DNA of 64,000 bases from Pseudo-nitzschia pungens (taxonomy: Eukaryota > Bacillariophyta > Bacillariophyceae > Bacillariales > Bacillariaceae). A model generated the notes under the pieces. That model was not told the DNA's origin and ran no database searches. It saw nothing but the letters and a program-made list of their open reading frames with translations. Location of the stretch: assembly GCA_037355855.1 (NCBI GenBank), contig CM074759.1:5146001-5210000 (forward strand), written 5' to 3'. A program made the position numbers and the translations under genes. Positions 20,616 through 32,000 of this stretch are shown here, piece by piece (position 1 is the first letter of the stretch; the number at the start of each line of letters is the position of its first letter).

Positions 20616-23426
20616 TCAACCATGTTCCAGTTCTTCCGCCGCTGATATTTCTGAATCTTCGGTGATCGGTTTTGGGTGCATATCTACCGCTTTTATCATA
20701 TCGCTGCAATTGAGAACAATCCAGAAGGCGTTGCGACACAAATATATTCCACAGCTATAACAATCCTCCTGTTTATACAGTGTTTCAAACAACGTTTTTA
20801 GACCGGGGTGCACCTTCAGTCCTCTATCGTCATCGTCACGGTATTTTATGCCCGGATAATGTTCAGTGAAGTATGACCGCAACATTTTCAGTTCGCAATC
20901 GTTGGGGGTCGCATAGCTTTCTTTTTGAGAATCAATAACTATCAAAGATAGTGTCTTGTCTTCCTCCACGTAACCAACGAATAGATTCCAGTGGGAATTA
21001 TCGCATCGCGGAATTAGAAATATCCTTTTTGTGCTTATGTCGTCGAATGCAAAATCAACCTTGAGTGCTTTCTTCGCATCAAAATTTTGGTTGAGTTGCA
21101 TAGAACTATGTATTTCCAACTGGGTGAAAAATTGTGGCAGGAACACATGGACTTCTTTTGGCGCCCCAATGGATATCAGTAGACACCAAAAACCGACCAC
21201 CACATCATTCAACCAGTTTTTCCCCTCCAATGTTCTATAATCGTCGATGGTGAAGTCCAGCGTCGCCCAATATCGATTCTCATTAAATCTGGTGCGATTG
21301 TATATAACCGAATAATCATTTTCTTCCTCTTCTTCCTCTTCGGCCGAATACAGTGCTCGAAAAAGATTCCATTTCTCCGAAAGCTTTTCCATGATAAGCC
21401 TTTGGCAAACAGGTAGTCCCAATATTGATGCAGAGAACAAACGAGTGCCGCTACCCTTAGCTTCATCTGCACATGCATCCCCAGCAACCAATCTACGTCT
21501 ACCGTGATTTATACCGAGACAAATGGCAGCGTCGTTGGAAATAGTCAAACTTTCAATAAACCCGATTTCAAGCACCGCTTTATTGAAAGCAGATATATCT
21601 TCTTTACTCGATTCAATATACAAACGACAGAGACTTTTGTCTTTATTCGTTTGTTCTGATTGTGGTTTATTGGAGCAAGTAGCTAATTCGTACCGATCCA
21701 TATCACAAATGAAAGATATCCTTGTAGGTTCCACCGAAGAATAAGCAATGAAGAGATCATTACGACTTGATTTTTTCCTGCTTAAATCCAGAGAAATTAA
21801 TACCAGGTTGTTGTCTACATCAACAACTTGTATTTTTGGAAGATCACCGTGGCAAATCAGAACCTTGGTTGGATTTCCGTAGAAAGTCCCAACGAGGTGT
21901 TCATCAAGATCCATGTCACAAAAGAAATCTGCGTGGTTAATTGCAATCCCGACATTTCCATCAGATTTTCTTTGTATCATTTTCCTTGGTAAAAGTGTAA
22001 CAAAAAATGAAGGTATCTGAAATTCAAAAACGGGTTTTTCAATCAAAACGGGATTCGTGATTTCGGTCTTTTCTGGGTAGGCAGGTGCTCCGATTTGTTT
22101 AAAGAAAGCGTTCGACGCATCGATATAAGCCTGTTTCAGATTGATATTCCTGCCCCTTTTTATATACGGGTCAAAATCGATCGGAGTATAATTTGAACTT
22201 CCAGCAACCCCCAAAGATCCTTTTTTTTTGGGCGGCGTATTCCAATCGACTTTGCATTGCCCAAGAAAAATACGTTCTTCTGGATTAAGCGGATTAAGAA
22301 TTTCGAAGTTGTTTTGATCATCACCTGGGTACAAATGTCTGAAAGATCCGTCTGCCAGATTTTTTATAGTTACACAACCAGTCACGTCATTCTTGTGATA
22401 TATCTCCGCCTTCACTGCTATCTCGTCCTGATCATTATCCCTTTGGTAGTACACAAATTCATTAAAACTTCTTGTAAATTGTAGAATGTTGTTGTTCGAT
22501 GGTTCTTCTTTGCCATCATCCGTTGCCTTTTGTGTATTATTTTTCTCCGCATTCTGCGCAAACAAACTGCGCCTAATCGGATTTTTGAAACAGGGCTCAC
22601 AATATTCCGAGAACTCTCCTTTCTGATCACCTTTGCAAATTGGGAATGGATCAAACTCCACATTGCAATGTAAACATTTCTTGATCGGTGCCTCTCCGAA
22701 CTTATCGAAACAATATGCACAAAGTCCATTTTCATTCGAGCACGAAAAAATACCCCTTCCCCCGTGATAGTAATGGCTACAAAACGTACACTTGGTCTTG
22801 GTATCATCCGGCCAGATTGTCATATTACCAAAGAAACAGAATGATTTTGCACAACACACTGTATTGTCATCTCCAGGAGCACTTCTGTGGGCGAGACTGT
22901 CAATATTTGAACTCGGGGAATTATCAGTCACAAAAACCGACTTGAACCTCAAGGTTGTGTGCATAATGCCAATGATAATGTCTTTCGCAGTATTATTTGT
23001 ATTGCTTGAAATTTTTTTTCGCGCACGTTGGCTGTGCAAGATAGCTCTGGTTTTGATTAGATGGTAGTGAGAATGATTTACCAGATTTCGGGCCATTTCC
23101 AGATAAACATTTTTCCGCTGATTGCTTTTGTATCTTACATCGTGAACGAACAAAACAGCCAATAATTCCTTTGTTGTAAATTCACACATTTCGTGGACTG
23201 GGCGCTCTAATCTTACACGCAGACTTCTGTTGTCTGTTTTTTTCACCGGTTGTTTGTTTTCCACTCTTTTTGTGTTTTTCCCTTTTTTTTTGTTTTCCGT
23301 TCGTTTTTTGTTTTTTTCAGTGAAATATTCCTTTTCACACTTGAACCGAAATTCCGTTCGTTTTTTGTTTTTATCACTGAAATATTCCTTTTCACACTTG
23401 AACCGAAATCCTCATCATCACTAAAT
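20616..23426 (-). CDS. Ulp1/C48-type Cys protease of the MULE, -1 frame to the transposase
   Basis: The frame is open from about 23426 to the stop at 20616 but has no ATG until 23189, so it is either started there or reached by frameshift from the transposase, which it overlaps by ~180 nt. A Cys/His-rich region (about 22610-22860: CCAKSFCFF, CTFCSHYYH, CAYCFDKFG, CLHCNVEF) resembles zinc fingers. The C-terminal ~210 residues match Ulp1/SENP proteases: NWLNDVVVGFW, His in SHWNLFV (plus-strand 20991), Asp in IVIDSQ (20931), and QEDCYSCGIYL with the nucleophile Cys at 20751. The triad therefore appears intact. Ulp1 proteases cut SUMO or similar modifiers; such domains are known in some MULEs, where their role is unclear. 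Confidence 0.75.
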
Positions 23427-23540
23427 AATGGAACCTCGTCGAAAATCTCTGTTTTTAATGCCAGCGGGCTAATGTACTTTCGAAGTAAGATCGAAACAGG
23501 AAGACTCATACAATAAATTTTCTTCGAAATCTTCTCAAAT

Positions 23541-23555
23541 CCATCGTTTACGCTT
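23541..23555 (+). repeat. LINE target-site duplication, left copy
   Basis: CCATCGTTTACGCTT, identical to 35177-35191. It lies inside the transposase reading frame (SVNDG). Confidence 0.95.
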
Positions 23556-26084
23556 ACAATTTTGCGACGCGCGATTTTGTCCGACGTTCCGATGTTCCAG
23601 TACTTAAAACACGTAGATTTCTACACACAATTCCCCTTTGATATCTCCCTCACTTCTAAAGCTCCTCCAACAACACCAAGCACTACACCTATTAACAGAG
23701 ACCTCGCCTTTCTGCTTCTGCTATTTGTTTGGTTGCTTTTTGCTTCCTTTGGCTGCTTTGGTTGCTTGTTTCCCTGCCGGTCGTTCGATCGCTTCGGCAG
23801 CAAGCCTCAGCAGCAAGCAAAACACGAACACATAATTTTCTACAGAGCTCCCAGTACTAATTTCTACAGCTGATTCGCTTTGTCTCCGAGCTCGGTTTGT
23901 TTTTCGATCTGTTTTCAAGCTACCTTATTATTTAACGCTATACAGTCTTTCAAGCCCCTTAAGTGATATCCACTTAACGTTCTACATTCTTCAAGGTTGA
24001 ACCTACTTAACGTTCTACATTCTTCAAGATTGAACACATATACACCCCCCTTCTAGAAGGTTCCTACTTGCTGATCCCTAAGTATCTGCAAGTTCGCGCA
24101 AGCATATCTTCCAGTTCCCCTTTATTTTCAAGCCAATTGCCCCCTGCTCTTACTAGTGTCAATCACTTAAGAGCTACCCTGTTTCCTCGCCAAGCCCCCC
24201 AGTCCCTAAGTGTTTTCGCTTAAGGCTCCCCTACTACACCTGTTTTCAAGCCAAGACCAACCGATCCCTAAGTACCTCCTACTTATTGCACTCTTGTTTC
24301 CAAGACTACAGCTACTACAGCCCCTTGTTTTCAAGACTACAATTTCCCTGGTCCCTAAGTGTTCGCGAGTTCCCTGATCCCTAAGTGTTTTCGCTATTAA
24401 GCAACCCCAACTTGAACTTCAAGTTCGACACTGTTTTCAAGACACAAGCCTCCCCCTGGTCCCTAGGTCTTTCTACTAAAGCCCCTGTTTTCAAGCAAGC
24501 AGCTTCCCTGGTCACTAAGTGTCTCGCTCAAGGTCCCTGTTTTCAAGCCAATTGCCCCTGGATACTGTTTCCATTTCCCCCCTTCTACGTAAATTCTACA
24601 GGGCCAAAAGTGGTACTTCTATTCCATTTGCCCGCAACTCTGGACAGAACTACCAGAATTTTCCCTGTAGAATTCTACAGCAGCTCTGTTCCGTGATATC
24701 CCCCTAACGTTCTACGTTCTTCAAGGTTAAGTCTTTTCAAGTTGAAGTTGTCGAACACATACAATACTACAGTTTCCCTGGTCCCTGTTCCAAGCAGCTT
24801 CCCTGGTCCCTAAGTGTATCGCTCAAGGTCCCTGTTTTCAAGCCAATTGCCCCCGGATACTGTTTCCACTGTTTCCCTGGTCCCTAAGTGTCTCGCTCAA
24901 GGTCCCTGTTTCCAAGCCAATTGCCCCTGGATACTGTTTCCACTTAAAAGTACTTGCGAGTTTGAACTTCAAGTTCCCTCCTGAGCCTTTTAAGTGTGCC
25001 CTGCCATTGATATCCCCCGGTCCCTAAGTGTTCCTACTAAAGCCCCCCTCCACGCAAGCACCTTCCCTGGTCCTAGGTCTTTGTTACAAGCCAGTTGTCG
25101 GTTTGTTTCTACACGATTTGCAGTGGTCTGCTGGAGTTTCTAAATTCTGTAACTCCAGAGCACCTCTGTGGGTTTCGAACGTGATTCTTCTGGAAGTGCT
25201 CCAGTCTTTTCTTTTGGTTCCCCTGGAGTTTTTCCTTGTCCAGACCAACGTTGGACCTGTTGTTGCTGCTGCACCCTGTTTCCCGGTGCTCCTGCACTCC
25301 ACTGGAGGTTTTCTACTGTTGATTGCCTTCCACCGGTGCTTCTCTTGCCCCGGCCTTTGCCCTCAACCGGTGCTTCACCTGCTCCGGCCTTTGTCAACAC
25401 CTGGCACTTGCACATCCAAGAGGCGTGTCTGCTGTTGGTCCAACACCCAATTGCCTGCGTTTCAGTTGTTGCTTTGCTCTCAACCGGTGCTTCTTCTGCC
25501 CTGGCCGTTGCCCTCAACCGGTGCTTCTCCTTTCAAGCGCGGCGTTTCCGTTGTTGCTCCTGCACTCCACTGGAGGTTTTCTGCTGTTGATTTGCCCTCC
25601 ACCGGTGCTTCTTCTGCCCCGGCCTTCGCCCTCAACCGGTGCTTCCCCAGCAGTCAGCCCACCAGCAGTCAGCCCACAAGCAGTCAGCCCACCAGCAGTC
25701 AGCCCACACGCAGTCAGCCCACCAGCAGTCAGCCCACCAGCAGTCAGCTCACCAGCAGTCAGCCCACCAGCAGTCAGCCCACCAGCAGTCGGCCCACCAG
25801 CAGTCAGCCCACCAGCAGTCAGCTCACCAGCAGTCAGCCCCCCAGCAGTCAGCCCCCCAGCAGTCAGCCCACCAGCAGTCAGCCCACCAGCAGTCAGCCC
25901 ACCAGCAGTCAGCCCACCAGCAGTCAGCCCACAAGCAGTCAGCTCACCAGCAGTCAGCTCACCAGCAGTTGCACATCCCAGAGCAGTGTAGAATACACCC
26001 ATCTGTATATATCCATACAGGTTAACACTGACAGCCTACCAGCGCCCGAGCCAACACGCCTATTCAGACGATCCTCGCCCCACC
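23556..26084 (+). promoter_or_regulatory. LINE 5' untranslated region with tandem repeats
   Basis: No credible gene. It is pyrimidine-rich, with the phrase CCCTGGTCCCTAAGTGT recurring at 24350-24930 in ~90-bp subrepeats. A ~45-bp subrepeat containing CAACCGGTGCTTC follows at about 25330-25645, then a 15-bp array (CAGTCAGCCCACCAG, ~22 copies, 25650-25970). The array is open in several frames (Ser-Gln-Pro-Thr or Ala-Val-Ser-Pro repeats), which I regard as a by-product. Internal promoters of LINEs lie in this position. Confidence 0.75.
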
Positions 26085-29040
26085 ATGCCTCCCCCCCCGC
26101 CAGCTTCCAGGCGAAAAAGGTCTCCCTTGGATAACACTCCTTCAAACAAACGCGCCTTTACGGGGACCCCTTCCCGCCGACTACCTGCTGGTTCCGTTCT
26201 TCAGGCTACTCCCTCTCCCCCTCCCTCTCCCCGTACAGCTAGGGATTCACTCCCTTCTGATGATGATATGTCCTTCACTTCTGCTGTGTCTACTGGTGCA
26301 CTCGATGATGTTGATATGAGCACTGAGCAGTCAGGCACTGCATTCAGACACAGGGCATTCAGGCAGTGGGCAGTCCGACAGTGGGACGTCTGACAGTGGG
26401 AAGTCCAACAGTGGGAAGCCCAACAGTGGAAATTCCAACAGTGGGACGTCCAACAGTGGGAAGCCCAACAGTGGAAAGTCCAACAGTGCGACGTCTAGGG
26501 ATGGCCAGCCAGGCTCTGAGCACTCAGACTCTAAGCACCCTCCTTCCAAGGTCTCTCCTTCCAAGTCTAGTCTGAAACAAGCTACTCTTGCATTTCTTTC
26601 TGACACACCGTCTGCAGAGCGACATGCCCTGCGCACGAAAGCCCTGGCTGCTGCCAACAAAGCTCACTCAGATTCCTTCCTCTGGTGCTTCTACGGTAAG
26701 GGGCCTTTTACTGGTCGTGCTTCCATTCCCACCCCTATCCACACTCTTCGTAAAACTCCAGCAGGATCCCGGCTATGGCTTGGGTGTCCTAGTCCCACTC
26801 ACTTCTTCAGCAAGAAAGATGGGAATGACAAGAAATCCATCCATGATGTCTGTCAGTCTGCCATCCCTCCAGCATATGCTCAAGCTTTTCCTGACAACCC
26901 TGAGTGGAGAACTGCTTCTGTGGAGTCCCTGGTTTCCCTTGCTTCTCTCTGCTTTCAAGCCTCTGCAGACTGGACCAAGCAACCTTCAGGCCATGCTCTG
27001 AAGAGATGTCTTATTGGTTTGGCCAAGATGTCTCCTGAGTGTTTTGATGACCTGTATTGTGAAGGTAACCTTTTGCCCAGCACTGAAGGAAGAGTTTGGT
27101 TGGCAGCCAATCAGGTGCTTGGCTCCCACTGGCATTTCAAGAAGCGACCTCCTACACCTGCGCCAGCTGCAGTTGATGATGCTTCCACTTCCAAATCAGT
27201 GTCCTTTCTTCCTGGTGGTGGTGATGCTACTGTCTTGTCCTCCTCTGCTGGGCATTTCCTCCAACGCCGAGGGGTTTGCTCCAGTGATTCTAGAGCTCCA
27301 GTGGATGTCACTGCTGGCACCAAGTGTTCTCATAGTTCTTATGTCACTCTGTCCCTTCCAAGGTTGATGTCACAACGCCCTGGGGAACTATATGATGAGC
27401 TGCTCAAGTCTCTCAAGGAAGCTTTGGATCTTCTATGGACTGTTGACAAGCGCCTGGTGTTGTATGTTTTTCCCTCCAGAGCCAGGCTCAACCCCAAGGC
27501 CAAGCCTGTTACCAAGTTTTGGACGACACTTCCTGACAGGAAGACCTTGGAATTGTATGTTGCTCAGCTCTGGCTTCGCAGCAGAACTGCTCCTCATCTA
27601 CGCTTCTTTGTGGGCCACAGTGCTTCCCTGGAGAAACTCTTTTCAGCACAATTGCTCCAGAGGCTCAGAGACCGTGATATGGACCTGAAATATGACCACA
27701 TACAGGCCCCAGTTATTGTCACATGTGGCTTTCTCCTTGGATCTTACATGCAGAGTTTTGATCTTGACCACTACAACGAATTGCTTCACACTCATCCCAG
27801 GTTTCAGGCGTGTCCTATTGCTGTTATCAGGAAGAATATCAGCCTTGACAACTCCAGAACTCCTGATCCCAATCCGGTTCTGGCTGCTCATGTTTTATGT
27901 GATGCAACAAAGCGCGCCCAAACTGTTAAGCTCCTCAAAGCCCAGTTCAATCGTTGCAAACCTTCAGACATTGCCTCTCTCCCTGATGGTAAATTCTACA
28001 AGTTTATTGAGACAGCTACCAATCCTTCTGACAGACCTCTTCCCCCCTCCAAGCTCAAGACTGTTCGCCAGGCTAAGCACCGCCAAGCTAAATTTATTGA
28101 GAGCCATGAAACTGCTCCTGTTCTGGGGGTAGTTGATCTTGATCTTCCAGTTGACCTGGGCCAAGGGCTGGGTTTGAAGACACTGCGCAGTGTGCTTCTG
28201 GGTATCAGAACCCGTGACAATTGGTCATGGCCTCTTTTTCTTTCTGTCGATACCAGTTCATACCGAGGCGAGATCCTTGCTTTGTACAATATCACTACCA
28301 AGGCTGAAGCAATGGCCATGTTGTCTTTCCTGCCTATTATACTGGAAGCTCATTATGGTTCTTGTGTTCGACAATGGTTCTCTTCTGAGTGCTTGACTGA
28401 AATGGAAGCCTACCATTGGGATGCTGCTGCCAATTGTGTTGTGGAAACTGAACCTGCTGCAGATCCAATGCAGGATGACTCTCTTCCCTTTTTTGGTGAT
28501 GGGGATGCAAGAGATTGGGAACTTGTTGATGATGACTTGTCAGTTGACCTTGCCCCAGACCTCACCTTTGATCTGGATCTGCACTTTAACCTCCAAGCCC
28601 GTGCTGACAGTGGTGGTGGCGGATTTGATGATTCTCAATCCATGGATACTTTAGCAACCGGTACTTCCAATCTCACTGATGTCCAGGCTTCAGCGCCTGC
28701 AGGTGGTGTTCCTACTGGAGGTGATCCTTCCAATGTTGCCAAGGCTGATGCCTCTCCTGGTATTCCTCCTGAAGTTCCCCCTGCAGTTCTTGACCCTCCC
28801 CAGAATGCCATGGCCGGTGACCTCCCTGTGGCCTCTCCTGATTCCTCAACTGCAGTTCCTGCTGCCGGTGGTGGGGAAGACGCAGCCTCTGCATTGAGGC
28901 TTGGAGTTGCTGCAATTGCATTCTCTTCCAGTCATGATGCTAGTGTCAGTGACTTGAGCCATGCCAATGTCTCCACCAAATCAGCTCCGGCAACTCTCTC
29001 TTCCGTGCGAAAGACTCGGTTTCCTTCTGATCATGGTTAG
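26085..29040 (+). CDS. LINE ORF1 protein, with a frame break near 26.3 kb
   Basis: The N-terminus starts at the ATG at 26085 (MPPPPPASRRKRSP) and is Pro/Ser/Arg-rich. Around 26318-26393 the frame changes: the first frame stops at 26393, while the long frame, open from 26318 to 29040, has no ATG until about 27030. The junction lies at the start of a 15-bp repeat (NSGKPNSG-type peptide repeat), so a one-base slip is likely. The long frame continues with an ordered region (~residues 170-560 after joining) of no recognised family, then an acidic, Ala/Pro/Gly-rich tail. I see no CCHC knuckle. It should act as the RNA-binding partner of ORF2, as in other LINEs (inference). Confidence 0.65.
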
Positions 29041-32000
29041 ATCTTCTGGTACGAGGTTTGATGGGATGCCTTCCAATCCAAATCCCATCAATGCTTCTCC
29101 TGTTTCTCCCTTTCCCCCCTCCGCCTCTTCCCCTGTCTCTCATTTTGTCCAATTAACTCTTCATGGAGACTCTCTTGCTGCTAAGGATTCTGACAGTTTT
29201 GGTCATTCCTTTCCTCAAGCTCCATCATCTAATTCCACCATCATCACCTTCCAAAACATTGGACCCCAGCGTAGAGCTGCCTTTATGTCCAGGTCCAAGC
29301 ACAACTCCCGTCAATTTGTCAAGAGTAACGCCAGTGTGGCGCTTTTTGCTGAACATTGTTTGAATGAATCCAAACTCCTGCCCTGTGATCTTTTTAATAG
29401 GCGCATGAAGAATGTCTGTCCCTCAAGTTTTTCCTACCTTGCCAACAACAAGCATGAAGCTTCTGACTGTTCATGGCTTCAGCCTGGTGGTACAGGGTTT
29501 TCCATTGATCAACTGTTCAGTTCCCACAAGATTGCCCATGGGGCTGATCCTTCTGGTCTTGGGAGATGGTCCTTTGTCAAGTTTCAGGGCAGGGATGGTT
29601 ACACTGTCACTATGTTTTCTGCTTACTGCCCTGTTGAAAATGACAGGGACCTTGGTTCCGTCTGGAATCAACAGTACCGATACTTTCAAGCAGCTGAAAA
29701 TCTTTTCAGTCCCAACCCATGCATTCTCTTTCACAGGGATTTGACTGCTGCCCTTCAGGTCTGTCTGGGTGCAGGTGACCAGGTCATTCTTGGGATTGAT
29801 CAAAATGCTGATGTTCGGACTGATGGCTTGTCTTTTGAGCTCAAGGCTCTTGGTTTCAGAGATGCCATTCTTACCCTTCATAGTCAGTCTTCTCCTCCTG
29901 CCACTCACAACCGCAACACTACCAGAACACCAATTGATGCCATTTGGGTCTCTGAGAATGTTGATGTTCTCAGGGCTGGGTATTGTCCCTTTGGTGGCGC
30001 CTATGGTATGGAATCGGACCACAGAATGCTTTGGATTGAAGTCTGTAATTGCAGCCTCATGGGCAAACACCTGCCACCTCCCGTGAGCTTCTCTCGTTCC
30101 AAACTCCAGTCCTCCCACCCTCATCTGCGCCAACGGTATTTCAAGCGTGTCAGGCACAGCTTTCTGAAGGCTGGAGTGTTTTCTCTCCAAGCTAAGCTGG
30201 AACACCTCCTGGCTCAGTTTCAGTCTGGGGATATTTCTGTGCGCGCTGATCTCATCACCACATATGAAGTCCTCCATGAAACCTCCACCTCTCTCAGGCT
30301 CTCTGTTGAACAAAACCTTTGCCACACAAGAGCTGGTCTGGTTCCATGGTCACCTAAGCTGCAAGTCTATCGTGATACCATTGACTTTTGGCGGCGTGTT
30401 GTTAAGTTGAGACAGGGTGTGTCCACCAGTCATACTGTTTTGAAAAGGTTGGCCTGCAAGCTTTCTCTCTACAAAGGAGAACACAGTGATCTTTCAAGTG
30501 CTCTCCTCCATCTGAAACAAGCTTACAGACAATACCGGGCAGTGAAAAAATTGGCCCCCTCTTGGAGAGACTCCTTCAATCAAGGCCTGGTGGATGCACT
30601 TCTTGCTGAAGGCAAACCTCACAACCAGAATGCTTCCCAGATTCGTGCCCGGATGCGCAGGGAACGTCTTCAAAGAGAGCTTGGCCTTGCTGCTAGGTCT
30701 ATTCGGGGACATGTCAACAAGTCAGCTGTCTTGCGAGCTATTGCAGTTGGCCCTGATGGTGTTGAACAGGTCTTGGAATCTCAGTCTACTATGGTTCCCG
30801 CTATGGCTGAATCCAATGTCCGGCGTCAACAGCAGTGTCTTGGCACTCCTTCCATGACTCCCTCCTTCATTCAAGATTTTGGCTACCTCGGCACAGCCCA
30901 TGCTTCTGCTCAAGTTCTTGATGGCACATATAATCCTCCTCCTGCCACTGACAAATACCTGTCTGAATTTCTTTCTTGTCTCAAAGTCCCTGCCTCTATT
31001 CTGAGTTTGCCTCCCTTTGACTATTCAGTGTGTCCAGCTGACAATGCTGCTGCCTGGAAACACCAGAGGGAACGCACAGCAAGTGAACCTTCTTGTTTGA
31101 GTTTTGCCCACCACAAGGCTTTTGCCCTGGATCCCCAGTTGAACAAGTTTGACACTCTACTGAGATCCGTCCCATTGATTGTTGGCTTCTCTCCTTCTGC
31201 CTGGCAGGTCATCACGGATGTTGAGATATTCAAGAAACCTGGTGAATATAGAGTGGATAAGATGAGACTCATCCAGTTGATGTCTCCTGAGTTCCAAATC
31301 AACAACAAGATGATTGGCAGACGCATTCTTGCCCATGCTGAACGTGCCAATGCAGTGGCGGTTGATCAACATGGCAGCAGGAAACACCACAAGGCCATCA
31401 ACACCTGCTTGAACAAGAAGCTCATCTGTGATGTGTTGAGGCAGAAGCGCAGATCCGGTGCTGTTGCTATGAATGATGCCAAGGGCTGTTATGATAGAAT
31501 CTCTCATCCCATTGCAGGTCTCACTCTCCAGAGCTTTGGTGTTCCTGCACATGTGTGTGAAGTTCTTCTTTCTACTCTGCAACATGCTCAGCACCACATC
31601 AAAACTGGTTTTGGTCGTTCTGGCCCTGTGTATGGTGATGAACCTGTTCCTCTCAGTGGTTGTGGCCAAGGCAATGGTATTGGTCCAACTCTTTGGGCCT
31701 TGGTGTCAACCATTGTCTTCCGAATGATGCAACAGGCTGGGCATGGTGTCCATCTTATCACTTCTTTGTCACTGCAACTGGTTTCTCTTGTGGGTTTTGC
31801 CTTTGTGGATGACACAGATTTGTTTTGTGCTGGCTCTGATTCCTCAACATCTGGTGAGGAATTAGCTGTTGACTTTCAGGGAGCTCTTGACCGATGGGCT
31901 GGTGGGATTATTGCCACTGGTGGTGCGATTGAACCTGCCAAATCCTTCTGTTATTTGATTGATTTCAAATGGAATGGATCCGGTTGGGACTATCGCTCCA

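Noticed and set aside
20616..23264. Host SUMO protease gene
   Set aside because: It lies inside the MULE inverted repeats, lacks a normal start, and overlaps the transposase frame, so it belongs to the transposon.
25028..26134. Long open frame with Ser-Gln-Pro-Thr repeats (and Ala-Val-Ser-Pro repeats in the next frame)
   Set aside because: The openness comes from a 15-bp tandem repeat that is free of stops in several frames on both strands; the flanking sequence is LINE 5' UTR without coding signal.
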